This document shows, piece after piece, positions 33,678-45,480 of a stretch of 64,000 nt of DNA. The notes under the pieces are model-generated. The model worked only from the letters and a program-made list of their open reading frames with translations, made no database searches and was not told the origin of the DNA. Both the position numbers and the translations under genes were made by a program. The stretch is from Melampsora larici-populina 98AG31. Taxonomy: Eukaryota; Basidiomycota; Pucciniomycetes; Pucciniales; Melampsoraceae. The first letter of the stretch is position 1; every line of letters starts with the position of its first letter. The stretch spans positions 281,851 through 345,850 of the forward strand of contig NW_006768774.1 in the NCBI RefSeq assembly GCF_000204055.1, written 5' to 3'.

Positions 33678-36329
33678 GAAGGAGATCCTCCTACTCGGAG
33701 CCAGCTGTTAGGAAATATAGAGACGTTTTATTGGTGATTCTGAGCTTTTGAGCTGCGCCAATATTCCCAGTGAAGGTTGTCACATAGGAACCTTACTGAC
33801 ACTTCCACTTGATCTTACTTACTACAAAGATCTATGGAATATGACCTTTCCATGGCTTTCCTTTGCACAAATTGATTTGGCCGCACTAATTTGCTTGCAC
33901 GGGCTTGAACCTAAACTCACAACCAAAGTCCACGAGGTCTATCTGACCCCTCCAACGTCTACCTGCCTCAATTGCAACCAACTCTTGAGGCGTAAGTTTG
34001 CAAAGCGACCTTGGATCAATGGTTACGTGTATGACATTCATGGTACCCATTCCGCTGAATTTCATACATGGGCATGTCAAGGTACAAACGTCACAATCAT
34101 TCAGTTTAGTATTTTGGTTTCCCTCCCACTGACTTGATGTGTCAATTCAATTGCAGACTGTAAAACCTACTACCGTCCCTCTTATTATGCGGATAAAGTG
34201 ACACAGCATTATTATACCGACAGTCAGGGTGCACATCCGCTTTACTACCAGGTGCACTGCCATTTTGGCATGTCACATCGCCTGGCAAAGCATTTTCGGC
34301 ACTCTCAGATGCTCAGGCAGTAAGTATGTCCCCAAAACTCCCAGAACTTTCTCTGCTTGAAAAACACTAAAGGTATCTCTCCGTTCAGTACATCTCATTT
34401 CAATCTAGTTAACTTATACAACCTTACCCATTTCAATGGCCAGAAAGTGCCCATTCACTCCGAACTTGACAAAATCTCACCCAAATTATGACAACCACTG
34501 GCTTGCAATGCGGTGGATCTTTTCAGCCTGCTCCGACAATTCTCTTGTTGCGCAGCCGTTCTTTCCGTTAGCGCAAACGGAAATCAAGAGGACCAATTCC
34601 TACCTGCAATGGTCCGGGAGCTGCACTACCTCACCAATAACAGGGCCTACCATTGAGACCACTTTTCTTCCTCTTGTGTCAAAGTTTCCAAAATTGACCA
34701 TGAAGGCAACGAAGCTATCAAAGGTACATACACATTAACTTGTCTACTTTGTGCACTCAGAATTGAAGCTTGGGCATTTGTATATGGTACTAGTGATCCA
34801 AGCGGTGGTGATGGATGGATTAACCATTGGCCACTGGCGCTGCACGGAGTCGTTGGTCCAGCTTGAAGAGCTGGCCCATTGCAAAGGTGCTCCACCTCCC
34901 AATGGACCTTGCCTCAATGCTCTACCAAAGGTCACCTAACGTTTCTGTAAAGTGCACAAAGAGAGTTTGAAAGGCTGGTGTGAGGCTAAACCTTGCACAG
35001 CACTCGCAGTGGATCATACCAAAACTTGCTCAAGCCCCGCCCACATCAAAGCCATGGCCGCCTTTCAAAAGAACAAAAAGAAAAACTTTTTGCTTAAGGC
35101 AATGCTGAACTGCCCAGGGTCCAACCTTCCATCGGGTCCCTCCACTGCCAACATATTTGCCTTGGGTTGAGAAATCCGAGGCATCATCGTGCATGTCCAC
35201 ACATGAAGGTGTCAGAATGTCTGGAAGGTTTGTGTGATTATGCAGCCCATGCATATCCCCCACTCAAACATCATTGGAGGTCAAACTGATATTGAACTGA
35301 CATTGAATTGAGATTGGATTGAGGTGAATGGAACTCACTGGCCTGCCAGTGACTAGTAAAATGACACTGTGAGACAAGAGCTGTCCGAGGGTTTAGAGCC
35401 GAGAATACCTCGGATTGTAAGATCCGAGGTAAAAATGTTGGCAGTGCTCTGTCCACCTCAATCCGGAAACTGCCGAACTAATTGATCTAGACCACTTTCA
35501 CCAGGCCGACAAGGCCAACCGAGCCCATGAATCTGCTTGTGATGGCGGAATTGAAAAACCCAAAGGCGCTCAACGCCGAGTCAATCACGCACGCACAACA
35601 ACCAACTCATTGTTGGAGCTTGTGGCATTATACTGTGCAGACGTACTTTCTAAAATTCTGAAGCACCAAGTGCTTTGAGGGTGAGTCACATTTGATTTTC
35701 TCAATTGGTTTCTGCAAAATTTAATTAATTTTTGTTTCTTTCATATCTGCCAGGACTACCTGGTCGAAGCCTTCCCTGATGGACTGCCCAATGTTATCTA
35801 TTACGACAACACGTGTAACTTACTGCATGTGATTCATAATGGCACCAAGGACCCCAAACCGTTTGAACACACAATTATACCTATCAACCCTTTCCATCAC
35901 CGTGCTCACGCAGAGAGTGACCAATTCTGTTGCATGTACAATGACCCCAAGTTGTTTCCGGACTTACAAGAAGACGGTAACTGGATTTTTAACTTGTCTG
36001 CTGGTGAATTAAGTAACATTTGGTATGGTGGGTTTGCTTCCATGTGCCGCAACATGGAAGCAACAAGGTATGAGTTCTTTCTTGAGGAGATGGTCCAGTT
36101 CCAGAACTTTTGGCTCACTGCTGCTTTGTCTTGTTGTACAGGTATGGAGTTTATCGGTGTTGGGCTCTTGCAATAATTCTAATCAATAGTTAGACCTCAC
36201 AATATCCTAACCAATGTACTACCAATTAAAAGGTACCATCATTTCATATTCTTTGCTCCTTTGGTACACATATAAGAAATGCCATCAATGCAACCATGTA
36301 TCTGGACCAATATGCAATGTTAGGTTTGT

Positions 36330-36720
36330 TAATTTAGTGATATTTTTAAGTTTGTTAATTTTCTAGTCATATTTAAAACTTGGTGCAATCTGCTTTCAAG
36401 AAAGTCACATTTTTTTTTCCAGTTTATCCAAAGCTTGGTGCAACATTCTTTCAATCAAGAAAGCATGTGGCACCAAATAAATTTTAGTCATATTTTTCAG
36501 CTTGTTCATTTTTAGTTAGTGATATTCAAAACTTGGTTAGTGATAAACTTGGCGCAACATTCTTTCAATCAAGAAAGCATGTTGCACCCAATCCAATAAA
36601 TTTCAGTCATATTTTTAAGCTTGTTCATTTTTAGTTAGTGATATTCAAAACTTGGTTAGTGATATTATACAAACCAAGTTCTCTCAAGAAAGTCACAAAT
36701 ACAAATAAATAAGACCTTGC
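36330..36720 (+). repeat. Tandem repeat, units of about 118 bp
   Basis: Units contain CTTGGTGCAACATTCTTTC or CTTGGCGCAACATTCTTTC, AATCAAGAAAGCATG, AGTCATATTTTT and TTCATTTTTAGTTAGTGATA. Two full copies (about 36430 and 36548) and a partial one at 36330 are seen. Confidence 0.8.
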
Positions 36721-37656
36721 TTTGAATAACTACAACTATGATGGCTATCCATGATAGTTATAGTTATGGGTTGGGTTGAACCTCAAACCCCCTAAATATT
36801 TCTAGAAATGTACCAAAAGAAATTGTTGGAATAGTCTCTGCAATTATATCAAGTTGCAATAGTCTCAATGACAATGAATACAATTGTGAAGGTGTGAGTC
36901 AATGATGATTACAATTGTGAAGGTGGGAGTGGTCACTGATTTTGATTTCATTTTTTGTGATTGGTGTAGCAATCAACCGGGTGATGAATAATACCTGGTC
37001 ATATTCATGACTGATCGGCTAGCTGGGACTTTCTAAATGGTGTGTAAATATTGTGGTGTTGGAACTTTGTAAATATGGAATTCACGTCCGATTGATGTGT
37101 CCTTTGCGCTAACTATTAGGTACCAAGGATTATGATTTACTTTGTTTCACGTGATCATGCAATAATCATATTGTTGTGTTCTTGCAGGCTTGTGTCAATT
37201 ACATACAGACTCCGCCTGCAAATCCCCATCAAATATGTCGTATGATATATGATTGATGATGTAATGACAATTAGGAGCTCGACTAATAGACCCCATAATC
37301 AATAACCTAATACCTTTTGCACTATTTGCATGGGGGGGTCAACAAAGCTTAAGAGATCCTTGAATTGCACAGCTGAAAAGCCCAAAAAAGTTGCCTCCTA
37401 CTGCCCCATACTCAATTCATGTTGAGTATAATCAGAGAACATATCACAAACTGTGACAACAACATGCAGCAAACCCTGGTTCAGATGCAGACTACCCAAG
37501 TGAACCTAGAAGTGGGAAGTGGAGAAAAGTTTTCAATTGTGCGTGGGGATAGATACACGGATATTATGTCTGCACAACGGGATCATGTTCTAGCGTGCAG
37601 CCAGTGGAATCAGATATACTACCTTGTTGCTGATTGATTGATTGATTATCACACGT

Positions 37657-37737
37657 GCACACATCCACGCATGATATTGTAAGGATTTGCATGGAAGACA
37701 GCAAATCTATACAATATCATGGGTGGATGTGTGCAGC
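37657..37737. repeat. Near-perfect hairpin of about 35-bp arms
   Basis: GCACACATCCACGCATGATA on the left pairs with TATCATGGGTGGATGTGTGC on the right; the loop is about 10 bases around TGGAAGACA. It is flanked by ATTGATTGATT and CAATCAGTCAT. Possibly a tiny foldback element. Confidence 0.8.
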
Positions 37738-38834
37738 AATCAGTCATGTTAGAAAAATAACACACACACCAGACACATTATTTGTACAAACATAAACTTG
37801 TTTGTTGAACATAACAAGTTTGATGCAATACTGGACTGTGTTCAGTTATATACCGAGTAATATGTATATGCCTGTAGAGTATACATATAGGAGCTAAATA
37901 TCTATTTTCATCGCATTAGTGGGCATCAAGCATAGGTGTTCTGTACTTTCCTTATAATTACAATGATGACACAGATATGTTGTTTCTGACCATATTCTGC
38001 AAGTATATGGGCCAACAAGGCAAGGCACCAACCAACAACCAGATATGGGCTTTTGTAGCCGTACACCTACCATACCACATAATTCAACCACATACGTCAA
38101 AAAGGACCTGATGGTGGTTAGCTGTTCAAGGAAGATTAAAGTAAAGGGTATCATTACCATTACCAAAATAATCTAGAGTGAGTCTGATCAAAAGATCTTA
38201 TCTGTTTATCATTGTATTCTGGGTATGTGAATTGCATTAGTTTCACTGAACATAACAAAATTATATCTCTGGTCTTATCTTAGGAAAGCTAATTAGATCA
38301 CATAAAATCACATAAATCAAGCAAGTTTGTATCACCTGTGATTACTGGATTGCACCTACTGTATAGGTTGAAACAGCCCCCTGTATGAACCTATGCTATT
38401 GGAACCTCCCCCTATAGAACTTCTTAGCACCTTAGGTAGTGCTAGGGTGACCTCAAAATATCGCTAAGTCATCAATCCCCCAAGGGGGGGGGGCCTTGCC
38501 ACGCGTGACAAGTCTCACTACCATACTCCCCAGAGTTACTACTCTTACTTTAAAGTTACTACTCAAGTAAAAATATACCACATGTACAGAATAGCTAAAA
38601 CCGTAACAAACAATCTCACTCCCCTTACACTAAAATTCCTACCCAAGCAGGAATCTACCACCTATACAAATAACTTACGCTCATACACTACCAACATCAC
38701 TACCCTTTAAAACCAATACAGCCATCTCCCTACCCTATGAAACAAATAACTCCCGTACTGCAAATAAAACAGTTTCACCCCCTTAGCACGCAAAGTGCCA
38801 ACCTCACAGCCCTCCCCTCCCCCGACATATCACT

Positions 38835-39677
38835 ATGCCTCTACAAATCACTCAATGTTACTACCACAATTCAGCCAATCACGACCCTTTCCTGGATTTG
38901 TCACGACCCATCACCAATATATCACTACCTCACAAAAAAACCACTCACATCACATCCCCATCATCCAAGCTCAGCACAACAACCTATACAACCAAACTCA
39001 ACACCCACCCAATGGAAGCCAGGCAAGAGGAGTACTTCTTCCCCGTACCCAACGCTATCGAAATACACCATCCGGATTGACGCAAGATGGACACCTATGT
39101 CAAAGATTTCCAAGCCACCAAGCACGGGTATTGCATATAAATTGATAAGTCAAAGAAAGGTAGTTCCTTCATTCATTATGCATGCTACCGCTCAGGGTTT
39201 CCACCAGGACGACCGTCTGTTCTCAGTCAAACCAAATCCCTTCAAAATGGCTGCCCATTTCATCTATCTACTCAATACCTTCACTCCCAGGCAAAATGGA
39301 TCCTTATACATACTCATCTCGGGCACAATCATCCCCCCTACCCAAACATCAAACCTCGCAAGAAGAAGCCAGTCCCTCCTGATGCCCCCCCATCTGCTCT
39401 CCCACCCATTGCAATTGACAGCTGCGCTCCTTCAAGAGATGCCTCTGACATCAATGACTCACCTCACCATGGACACAATCAACATACTCAGGTTCCAACA
39501 CATCTCAACGACTGCACCAGGACCCTCGAAGCTTATATATCAAAGATAAGTGTGTCTCTTCATTGCATGACACCACGGCGTCAACACAAAGCCCTCCAGA
39601 AGATCAATGCAATATTATGCCAAACCAAGAATGAAGAATCACCCAACAATACCGTCCTGGACGATACCAGTCATTGA
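38835..39677 (+). pseudogene. FAR1/WRKY-GCM1-type zinc domain protein, probable pseudogene
   Basis: One frame (ending TGA at 39675-39677) carries IHYACYRSG, NGCPFHL and LGHNHPPY, the C-C-H-x-H arrangement of FAR1-type DNA-binding domains common in Mutator-like transposases and their domesticated relatives. A basic tail (KPRKKKPV) follows. In-frame stops at 39078-39080 (TGA) and 39138-39140 (TAA) break it on the N-terminal side of the zinc residues. No transposase core was found downstream. The stops could instead mark unusual splicing, but no suitable GT-AG pair was seen. Confidence 0.6.
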
Positions 39678-40369
39678 TTGACCGGTAAGCTACTCAGTGA
39701 ACGCCCACAAACTCTACCACTATCTTTCACAACCCAATGTGATATCCCAGAGGCCGTAAGTAGCGACGATACTACATTAACTTGGGTCCACGCTCACCAA
39801 CAATCAGTTTTCAGATGGACTACCTTCGCACACTACACGGTTCCACCACCAATCAATGTCCACAACATGACAAAGACAAAGACCAAGACCCATTCTTCAA
39901 TAAATCAGTAAGTCTTTGCACCAAACTTCCTTCAATAACTTCCTTATCTAATATCTGATCTCTACAATGTTGTCCAACACAGATCAATAGCATTCTGGAA
40001 GAGTTTCATGTTGCAACCAATATGACCAACTTGACATTCAACTTTGAAAATCTTATACATTCTCAGGTCATTGCATCACAGCCTTCCCAGTCAAATAAGC
40101 CTTCCAATGCGTCTCAACTGACAGACCAGGCTAAAAACAACAAAGTAAGTGGAATCAATCAGGTTCAGCCCATATCTTTCGTATCTAACTTGCCTACCTC
40201 TGCACCTCGTAAACCTTGGTACTTCGGACCCGTACCGAGGAAAACGTGTACCGTATCCTCGGAGCGGCTCCGTATACAAGCGGCAGATGCATTCGGGATG
40301 ACTCAGATGCATCTGAAGGCATCCCCCAGCATGCCAAGTCCACTCGCACACGCCAACACAACTGTCTAC

Positions 40370-40640
40370 ACATTTATAAACAATGCCACACCCACATGTG
40401 TAGGTGTGTGACACAACACGGTAGCTTGACTTATCTACACACAAACATGTAGATCTTGTACACACGTATGTACACATGTGTGGCACATAAGAAAACATGT
40501 GCACACAAACCTGTGTAGTTTTGTGACACACTATGGCTACTCACACTAAGTACGTACCTAAGTGCATCTTGTACACACCCATGCACACATGTGTGTGTCA
40601 TGTGTTACACTGTTTTTGATATGTGACACACACAGACTGT
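40370..40640. repeat. Palindrome cluster, ACACATGTGT / TGTGTGACAC type
   Basis: Repeated short palindromic words (ACACATGTGTGGCAC, TGTGACACAC, ACACCCACATGTGT) at irregular spacing. The same word class occurs at 44040-45080 and 63430-63700. Confidence 0.75.
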
Positions 40641-40839
40641 TCGTGGTCACACCCACACCCATTTCTCTAAACCTAACCAAATCACCACGTGTGATGTGGG
40701 TTTGTCACTCAACAACCGCATCAAACACAACCACCCACACAATCAAACACCTCACCCATCACTACACCACACAATCGAAACGAACACATTCCTCTCTCAT
40801 CACTTCTCTCATCACTTCCCTCTAACCATTGCCAGATCG

Positions 40840-41400
40840 GTCTGGAATCTACCTTGGTGAGTCCAGTCTATCTACAAACTCACCTTCTGATCGATTGTAC
40901 TTACACTTACAAACTTGATTTTTCGAACAACTCTGTATTATATCAATGATTGGCGTCACTCATCCTCACATCAAAAAAACGTCTCTCACTCATCCTTACA
41001 TCACCTCACACAGTTTTCGATTGTTTTCTTAACTTCTTTCCATTCAACCTTTCAAACACGTTAATAACGCTTTAAAGAACCCAACCAATTTGTCCGGTAA
41101 GTCCAATCAATCTTCTTATTCTCACAACCTTCAGATCAATCGTACTCATATCAAACACAACTTTTCACACGTCCTCTCACAACATTTCACACCTTTCTCA
41201 CAGCACATCACACAACTTTCTCAAGAACCCAACCGATTTGTCAACCCTCGCCGGCTGAAATACCTCGGTAAGTCCAATCAATCTTCTTATTCTCACAACC
41301 TTCAGATCAATCGTACTCACATCAAACACAACTTTTCACACTTCTTCTCACAACATCTCACACCTTTCTCACAACACATCACACAACTTTTGAACTCCAA
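40840..41400 (+). repeat. Three tandem leader repeats upstream of the FAR1-OTU gene
   Basis: Near-identical units at 41092-41220 and 41269-41395 begin GGTAAGTCCAATCAATCTTC, and a diverged unit begins GGTGAGTCC at 40851. Each unit starts with a consensus 5' splice site and contains CTCACA-rich sequence. They could be duplicated first exon/intron junctions giving alternative 5' leaders; this is inference. Confidence 0.7.
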
Positions 41401-41482
41401 CACAATTTTCATTTTCAATTCTTTTCCTTTATCATTACCAACCCATTGAATAACCAACTCGATCGATCCATTCAGCCTCACG

Positions 41483-43813
41483 ATGACTGAGATTCCACCA
41501 CCTGAGGCTAGAACTGGCTTCAAAACTCGACTTCACGCCATCCTGTACATTCAGGAACATTCCAACAATAATGGCTTTCGTGTAACCATCAAGGATTCCA
41601 GGCCGAAATGGGTTCAATTCAAATGTCATCTAGGACCAACTCGACACAAGGACACCAATTCCAATGCGAATACCAAGACGTGTGGATTTCTGTCCACCTC
41701 TAAACTCGATTCTTCCGATGGAACTTGGAATTTTACTATTCAAAACGCGAATCACAATCATGAACCGGACTTCAATATACACAAGCACGATCTTGCGATT
41801 TTACGTGACACCATCAGCAAAGAAGAAGAAAAACAACATCGAAACATTGTAACACCTCAAATTCCTTCAGGACAAATCCTTATACCTCATATTCAATCAG
41901 TCCAACCTTCGACTTCTGCAATCACTCCCCCGTTTTTTATACTTCAATACCAAGCTCTGAAGCAGCAAATGCAAGCTCTGCCAATGCAGTCTCAAGCGTA
42001 TCTATTGACTCGATTCCTTTCCGAATGCCAGCTTGCTGCCGGACTTGCAAACACAGTCTCAACTCCTATTCCCACACCTCTACCTCCTAATCCTCTCCCC
42101 GAAATCTCGAATACAACACCCCAAGATTCAACAACTCCAAAGGCTTCGAATCAGTCTACTAATGATGAAGACACACAAGAATCACAATTTTTAAGCAACT
42201 CACCCATCAAATCTAATCCAGATCAAAGCTTGGTAAGCTTGTTCAGATATGATTCATCATATTTGATGCTTACTATGTATTGATCTGACTTCTTAGCTTA
42301 ATATCAAGAATCGAGAAACGGCAAAAAGTGGAGAATCGAAAGGGAATGAACGTGAGGAGCCGCCAATCTCAGAAGAGGAAGAAGCACCTGAAGAAAATCA
42401 CGCACCAGTATGTCAATCTTTGACAACCTTAAACTTATCGCTTATTCATTTAGCTAACACACCATGTTACCTTACCACAGGATAGCAATCCCGTTGTTCA
42501 TAGGAGTCCAAAGATTTCGAAGGTAAGCTATTCACATTATTTAATAAATGTGTATGTCGAAATTCAACTAAACTGATACATCATTATTTTGAACAAAGAA
42601 GAAAACACCAAAGAGAAAAGCTTCAGCTGTGGAAGAGCCGACACACAATAACCATCCTACGAGTCCAATAACAACAAGGGCTTCAAGCTCAAGCCACGCT
42701 CAAGTTGCCCGAAAATCAACTAGGACAATTCAAAATAAAGAAAACGTAGGAGATCAAATCATAATTAGATGACTATCATCAACTAACTCCATTTGTTTAC
42801 TCTAGGATCAACCAAAGGTGAAGAAAGCTCGGACACAAGCAAACAACCATGAAGTTAGTTTCCAACTTCCATTTTCATCACTCGTCTTAACTAATTGATT
42901 CATCAGCTTACCTTGCACCACAAAGCCTCCAAACGAAGATCGAAGTCGAAGGCAAAGCCGAAGCTATCCAAATACAAACAAAAAGTGATGGAACGCGTAA
43001 AGAACATGTCAAAAGAAAACCAGGCAATAGTCAAAGTACGTCCCTTGCTGGCTTCATTTCTTAGTTTATGAACAGATAGAATGTATACGTGTAATTTTAC
43101 TGATTTGATATTATGATTCAACTCGCAGAGATGGGATTGTGTCAAGACCCTCCCCGTAGAGTTGTTTCCTTTCATCAAATCCGCCGTTAACCCACCCGGC
43201 AAAGGTCTCTGCACCTTTGGAGCAATTGCGGTACAACTTGGTCGAGGTGTTGATGAGGCACCGATTGTCAGGCGTGAAATGCTTGCAGAAGTCCAAAAAC
43301 GTCTCCCTTTGGTATACGAAACACCTTTTGACATTGTCATCTGAGCCGTTTGACATAGAGAAGATGCTCTCGATTCTTGAAAACCCCANNNNNNNNNNNN
43401 NNNNNNNNNNNNNNNNNNNNNNNNNNNNNNNNNNNNNNNNNNNNNNNNNNNNNNNNNNNNNNNNNNNNNNNNNNNNNNNNNNNNNNNNNNNNNNNNNNNN
43501 NNNNNNNNNNNNNNNNNNNNNNNNNNNNNNNNNNNNNNNNNNNNNNNAGCCTATCATTCTGGGAATGATAAATAGCTGTCACTGTATATCACTCACACTG
43601 GATATCCAACCTGAGCTTCCAATCCCTCATATACGATCAGAGTGGTTTACATTACGGGACAGCATTGCTATTGGATGGGAGGAAAGGTTTTTAGGTAACA
43701 TCAAAGTCTACAATGAGTGGCGCAAAAGTGAGAACAAGAAGATTGATTGGTCCAAAGCACGTCAAATTGATCTTGATTCTGGCTCTTCTGATTTATCTGA
43801 GCCTGAAGAATAA
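41483..43813 (+). CDS. FAR1-type zinc domain plus OTU-like domain protein, crossed by an assembly gap
   Basis: The start is the ATG at 41483. Phase-0 exons: 41483-42232, 42297-42407, 42481-42522, 42599-42745, 42806-42853, 42907-43035 and 43129 onward. Exon 1 (residues about 10-90) has a FAR1/GCM-type domain: FKCHLGPTRH, KTCGFLSTS and NANHNHEPD. Middle exons are acidic, then highly basic (KRRSKSKAKPKLSK). The last exon resembles an OTU cysteine protease: GKGLCTFGAIAVQLGR would hold the catalytic Cys and INSCHCISLTL the His. The Asp of the usual DGxC box is Lys here, so activity is doubtful. A frameshift near 43340 and the N-gap interrupt the last exon; the C-terminus (KIDWSKARQIDLDSG..) follows the gap. 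The shift beside the gap may be an assembly error. Confidence 0.7.
43389..43547. other. Assembly gap (159 N)
   Basis: Run of N in the last exon of the FAR1-OTU gene; its true length is unknown, so the frame across it cannot be judged. Confidence 0.99.
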
Positions 43814-43956
43814 GTAGTTTTAATGTTTTCTCTTTTCTTGCTTCTATCCTAAACTTGATCTCTTATTAATTCTTTGTTATTTTGGATCTACACCTTGGAA
43901 ATCCCCTGGTTTGTTTCGGTTCTCCTTCTTTGATATTTTTTTTGTCTTTCTTGTTT

Positions 43957-44760
43957 AATAATATAATTCAAACTTAACATGAATCAGAACCACAATTGTT
44001 CCATGTTTCAACTTTGCAATTGAGGTGATCTGGCTCCTAAATTGATGTGCCCACATTTATGTTTTTACAATCGTGCCACAACGGTGGATGGAGTGGCACA
44101 TGTGACACAATAGTGCCACACCGTTGTGACACTCCATCCACAGTTGTGGCACGACTGTAAAAACAGTGTCACAATGGTGTGACACAACTGTGTCACACGT
44201 TACACAGGTGTGACCCATCATGAGACATTTGTATGTTTTGGTTTCAATAATATAATTTAAACTTAACATGAATCAGAAGAACAATTGTTCCATGTTTCAA
44301 CTTTGCAATTGAGGTGATCTGGCTCCTAGATTGATGTGCCATCATTTTTGTTTGGACTTACGAGCCAAAAATGTTGATTGGAGTGTCACATGTGACACAA
44401 TGGTGTGGCACAGCTGTGTCACACGTGACACAATTGTGACCCATCATGTTGTATGTTATGTGACACAATGGTGTGGCACAGCTGTGTCACACGTGACACA
44501 ATTGTGACCCATCATGTTGTATGTTTTGGTATCAATAAGATAATTTAAACTTAACATGAATCAGAAAAACAATTGTTCCATGTTTCAACTTTGCAATTGA
44601 GGTGATCTGGCTCCTAACTTGATCTGCCATCATTTTTGTTTGGACTTACGAGCCAAAAATGTTGAATGGAGTGTCACATGTGACACAGTTGGAGCACACC
44701 GTTGTGCCACTCCATTCACACCGGTGTGTCACAGTTGTGTTAACAGTCTTACAATGGTGT
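43957..44760 (+). repeat. Three tandem units of about 290 bp
   Basis: Each unit begins near AATATAATTTAAACTTAAC or AAGATAATTTAAACTTAAC, contains ACAATTGTTCCATGTTTCAA and GGTGATCTGGCTCCTA, and ends in a TGTGACAC-palindrome block. Starts are at about 43957, 44246 and 44538. A shorter duplication (ACACAATGGTGTGGCACAGC) lies at 44395-44515. Confidence 0.8.
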
Positions 44761-45080
44761 GGCACATATGTGTCACACGTCCCATCATGAGCCATTTCTT
44801 GTGTGGTTACACAAGAACACAAGAAATGATAGTGTAATGCAAGGTTTGTCCAAACCCTATGTACACATGAGTGTCATCAAGGTGTAACCTGTGTCACACC
44901 CATGAGGTCTGTGACTGACACAGCTGTGGTTCATGGTGACACAAACCTCACAGCTGTGACACAATTGTTTCACCTCTGTGAGGTTTGTGTCACCACTAAA
45001 CAATGTTGTGCCACAAACAACTGTGTCACCACGAACCTCACAGCTGTGTAACAGCTGTGGTTTGTGGTGACACAAATCAA
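44040..45080. repeat. Dense TGTGACACA/TGTGTCACA palindrome cluster
   Basis: Dozens of TGTGACAC, TGTGTCACA and CACAGCTGTG words on both strands allow extensive hairpins. Similar clusters at 40370-40640 and 63430-63700 lie on both sides of the FAR1-OTU and TET/JBP genes. Confidence 0.8.
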
Positions 45081-45089
45081 ATTGCCACA

Positions 45090-45480
45090 ATTTAATTCAA
45101 TTGGATCACTGTATTAATTCAACGATTCATTTGAATGAATACAATTGAATTCAATTGAATGAATTGAATTGAATCAAATCAATCAAATTGATCCAATTGA
45201 ATCATCCGATAGAATGATTCAATTGGTTACATTTGATTGATTTGATTCAATCCAATTCATTCAATTGAATGATCCAATTGAATCAATACAATTGAATCAT
45301 TCGAATTCATTTGAAATTTCAATTGAACTTGTTCATAGGATTGTTCAATACATTAATTTGTCTTGATATATTCAAATGAATGTATTGATTGAAAGGGATT
45401 CTTTCAAATGATGCATTTGAAAGAATCCTTTTTAATTCGGTTCAATCATTTGAATTGATGAATTGAATCAAATCAATCGA
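45090..45480. repeat. Degenerate TTCAATTGAAT repeat tract
   Basis: Nearly continuous permutations of AATTGAAT, ATTCAATTG and GATTCAAT, strongly self-complementary and AT-rich. Confidence 0.85.

Larger units (their letters stand above)
26301..33796. mobile_element. Short DNA element (about 325 bp of own sequence) inserted in the KDZ gene and itself interrupted by copia
   Basis: The 7-bp TGACACT occurs at 26294-26300 and at 33797-33803, and reading KDZ across one copy restores a plausible frame. The ends start GTAAGG on both strands (6 bp identical). Own sequence is 26301-26511 and 33683-33796; it includes an imperfect hairpin around CTGGCTCC..GGAGCCAG (26400-26453) and a second ACTCGGAGCCAG at 33694-33705. 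The superfamily is uncertain. Confidence 0.6.
26114..36178 (+). pseudogene. KDZ-type transposase with CxC region, split and decayed
   Basis: The N-terminal piece (26114-26300, MLLVDFVTRLTEDHP to LKLALTL) continues after a 7.5-kb nested insertion at 33804 (PLDLTYYKDLWNMTFPWL). Next come a cysteine cluster (TCLNCN), the KRPWINGYVYDIHG block and a spliced CKTYYRPSYYADKV. Bases 34380-35680 are full of stops and frame shifts. The conserved end is well kept at 35810-36175: NVIYYDNTCNLLHV, NPFHHRAHAESDQFC, NLSAGELSNIWYGG and EATRYEFFLEEM. This matches the CxC5/CxC6-associated KDZ transposases of basidiomycetes. With so many stops it is certainly non-functional. Confidence 0.75.
36179..38834. other. 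Non-coding region downstream of the KDZ remnant
   Basis: It holds the tandem repeat at 36330-36720 and the hairpin at 37657-37737. Near 38520-38700 there are diverged repeats of TCTCACT..CC followed by CTAC-CAAG-A. A 72-codon frame at 37419-37637 starts with ATG but has no recognisable content. Confidence 0.5.
39678..41482. other. Region between the two FAR1-type genes
   Basis: Short plus-strand frames (39678-39911 and 40022-40150) may be degraded downstream exons of the FAR1-type pseudogene; they have no recognisable domain. The rest is repeats (40370-40640 and 40830-41400). Confidence 0.4.

Noticed and set aside
37419..37637. 72-codon ATG-initiated frame
   Set aside because: No recognisable content and isolated in repeat-derived DNA.
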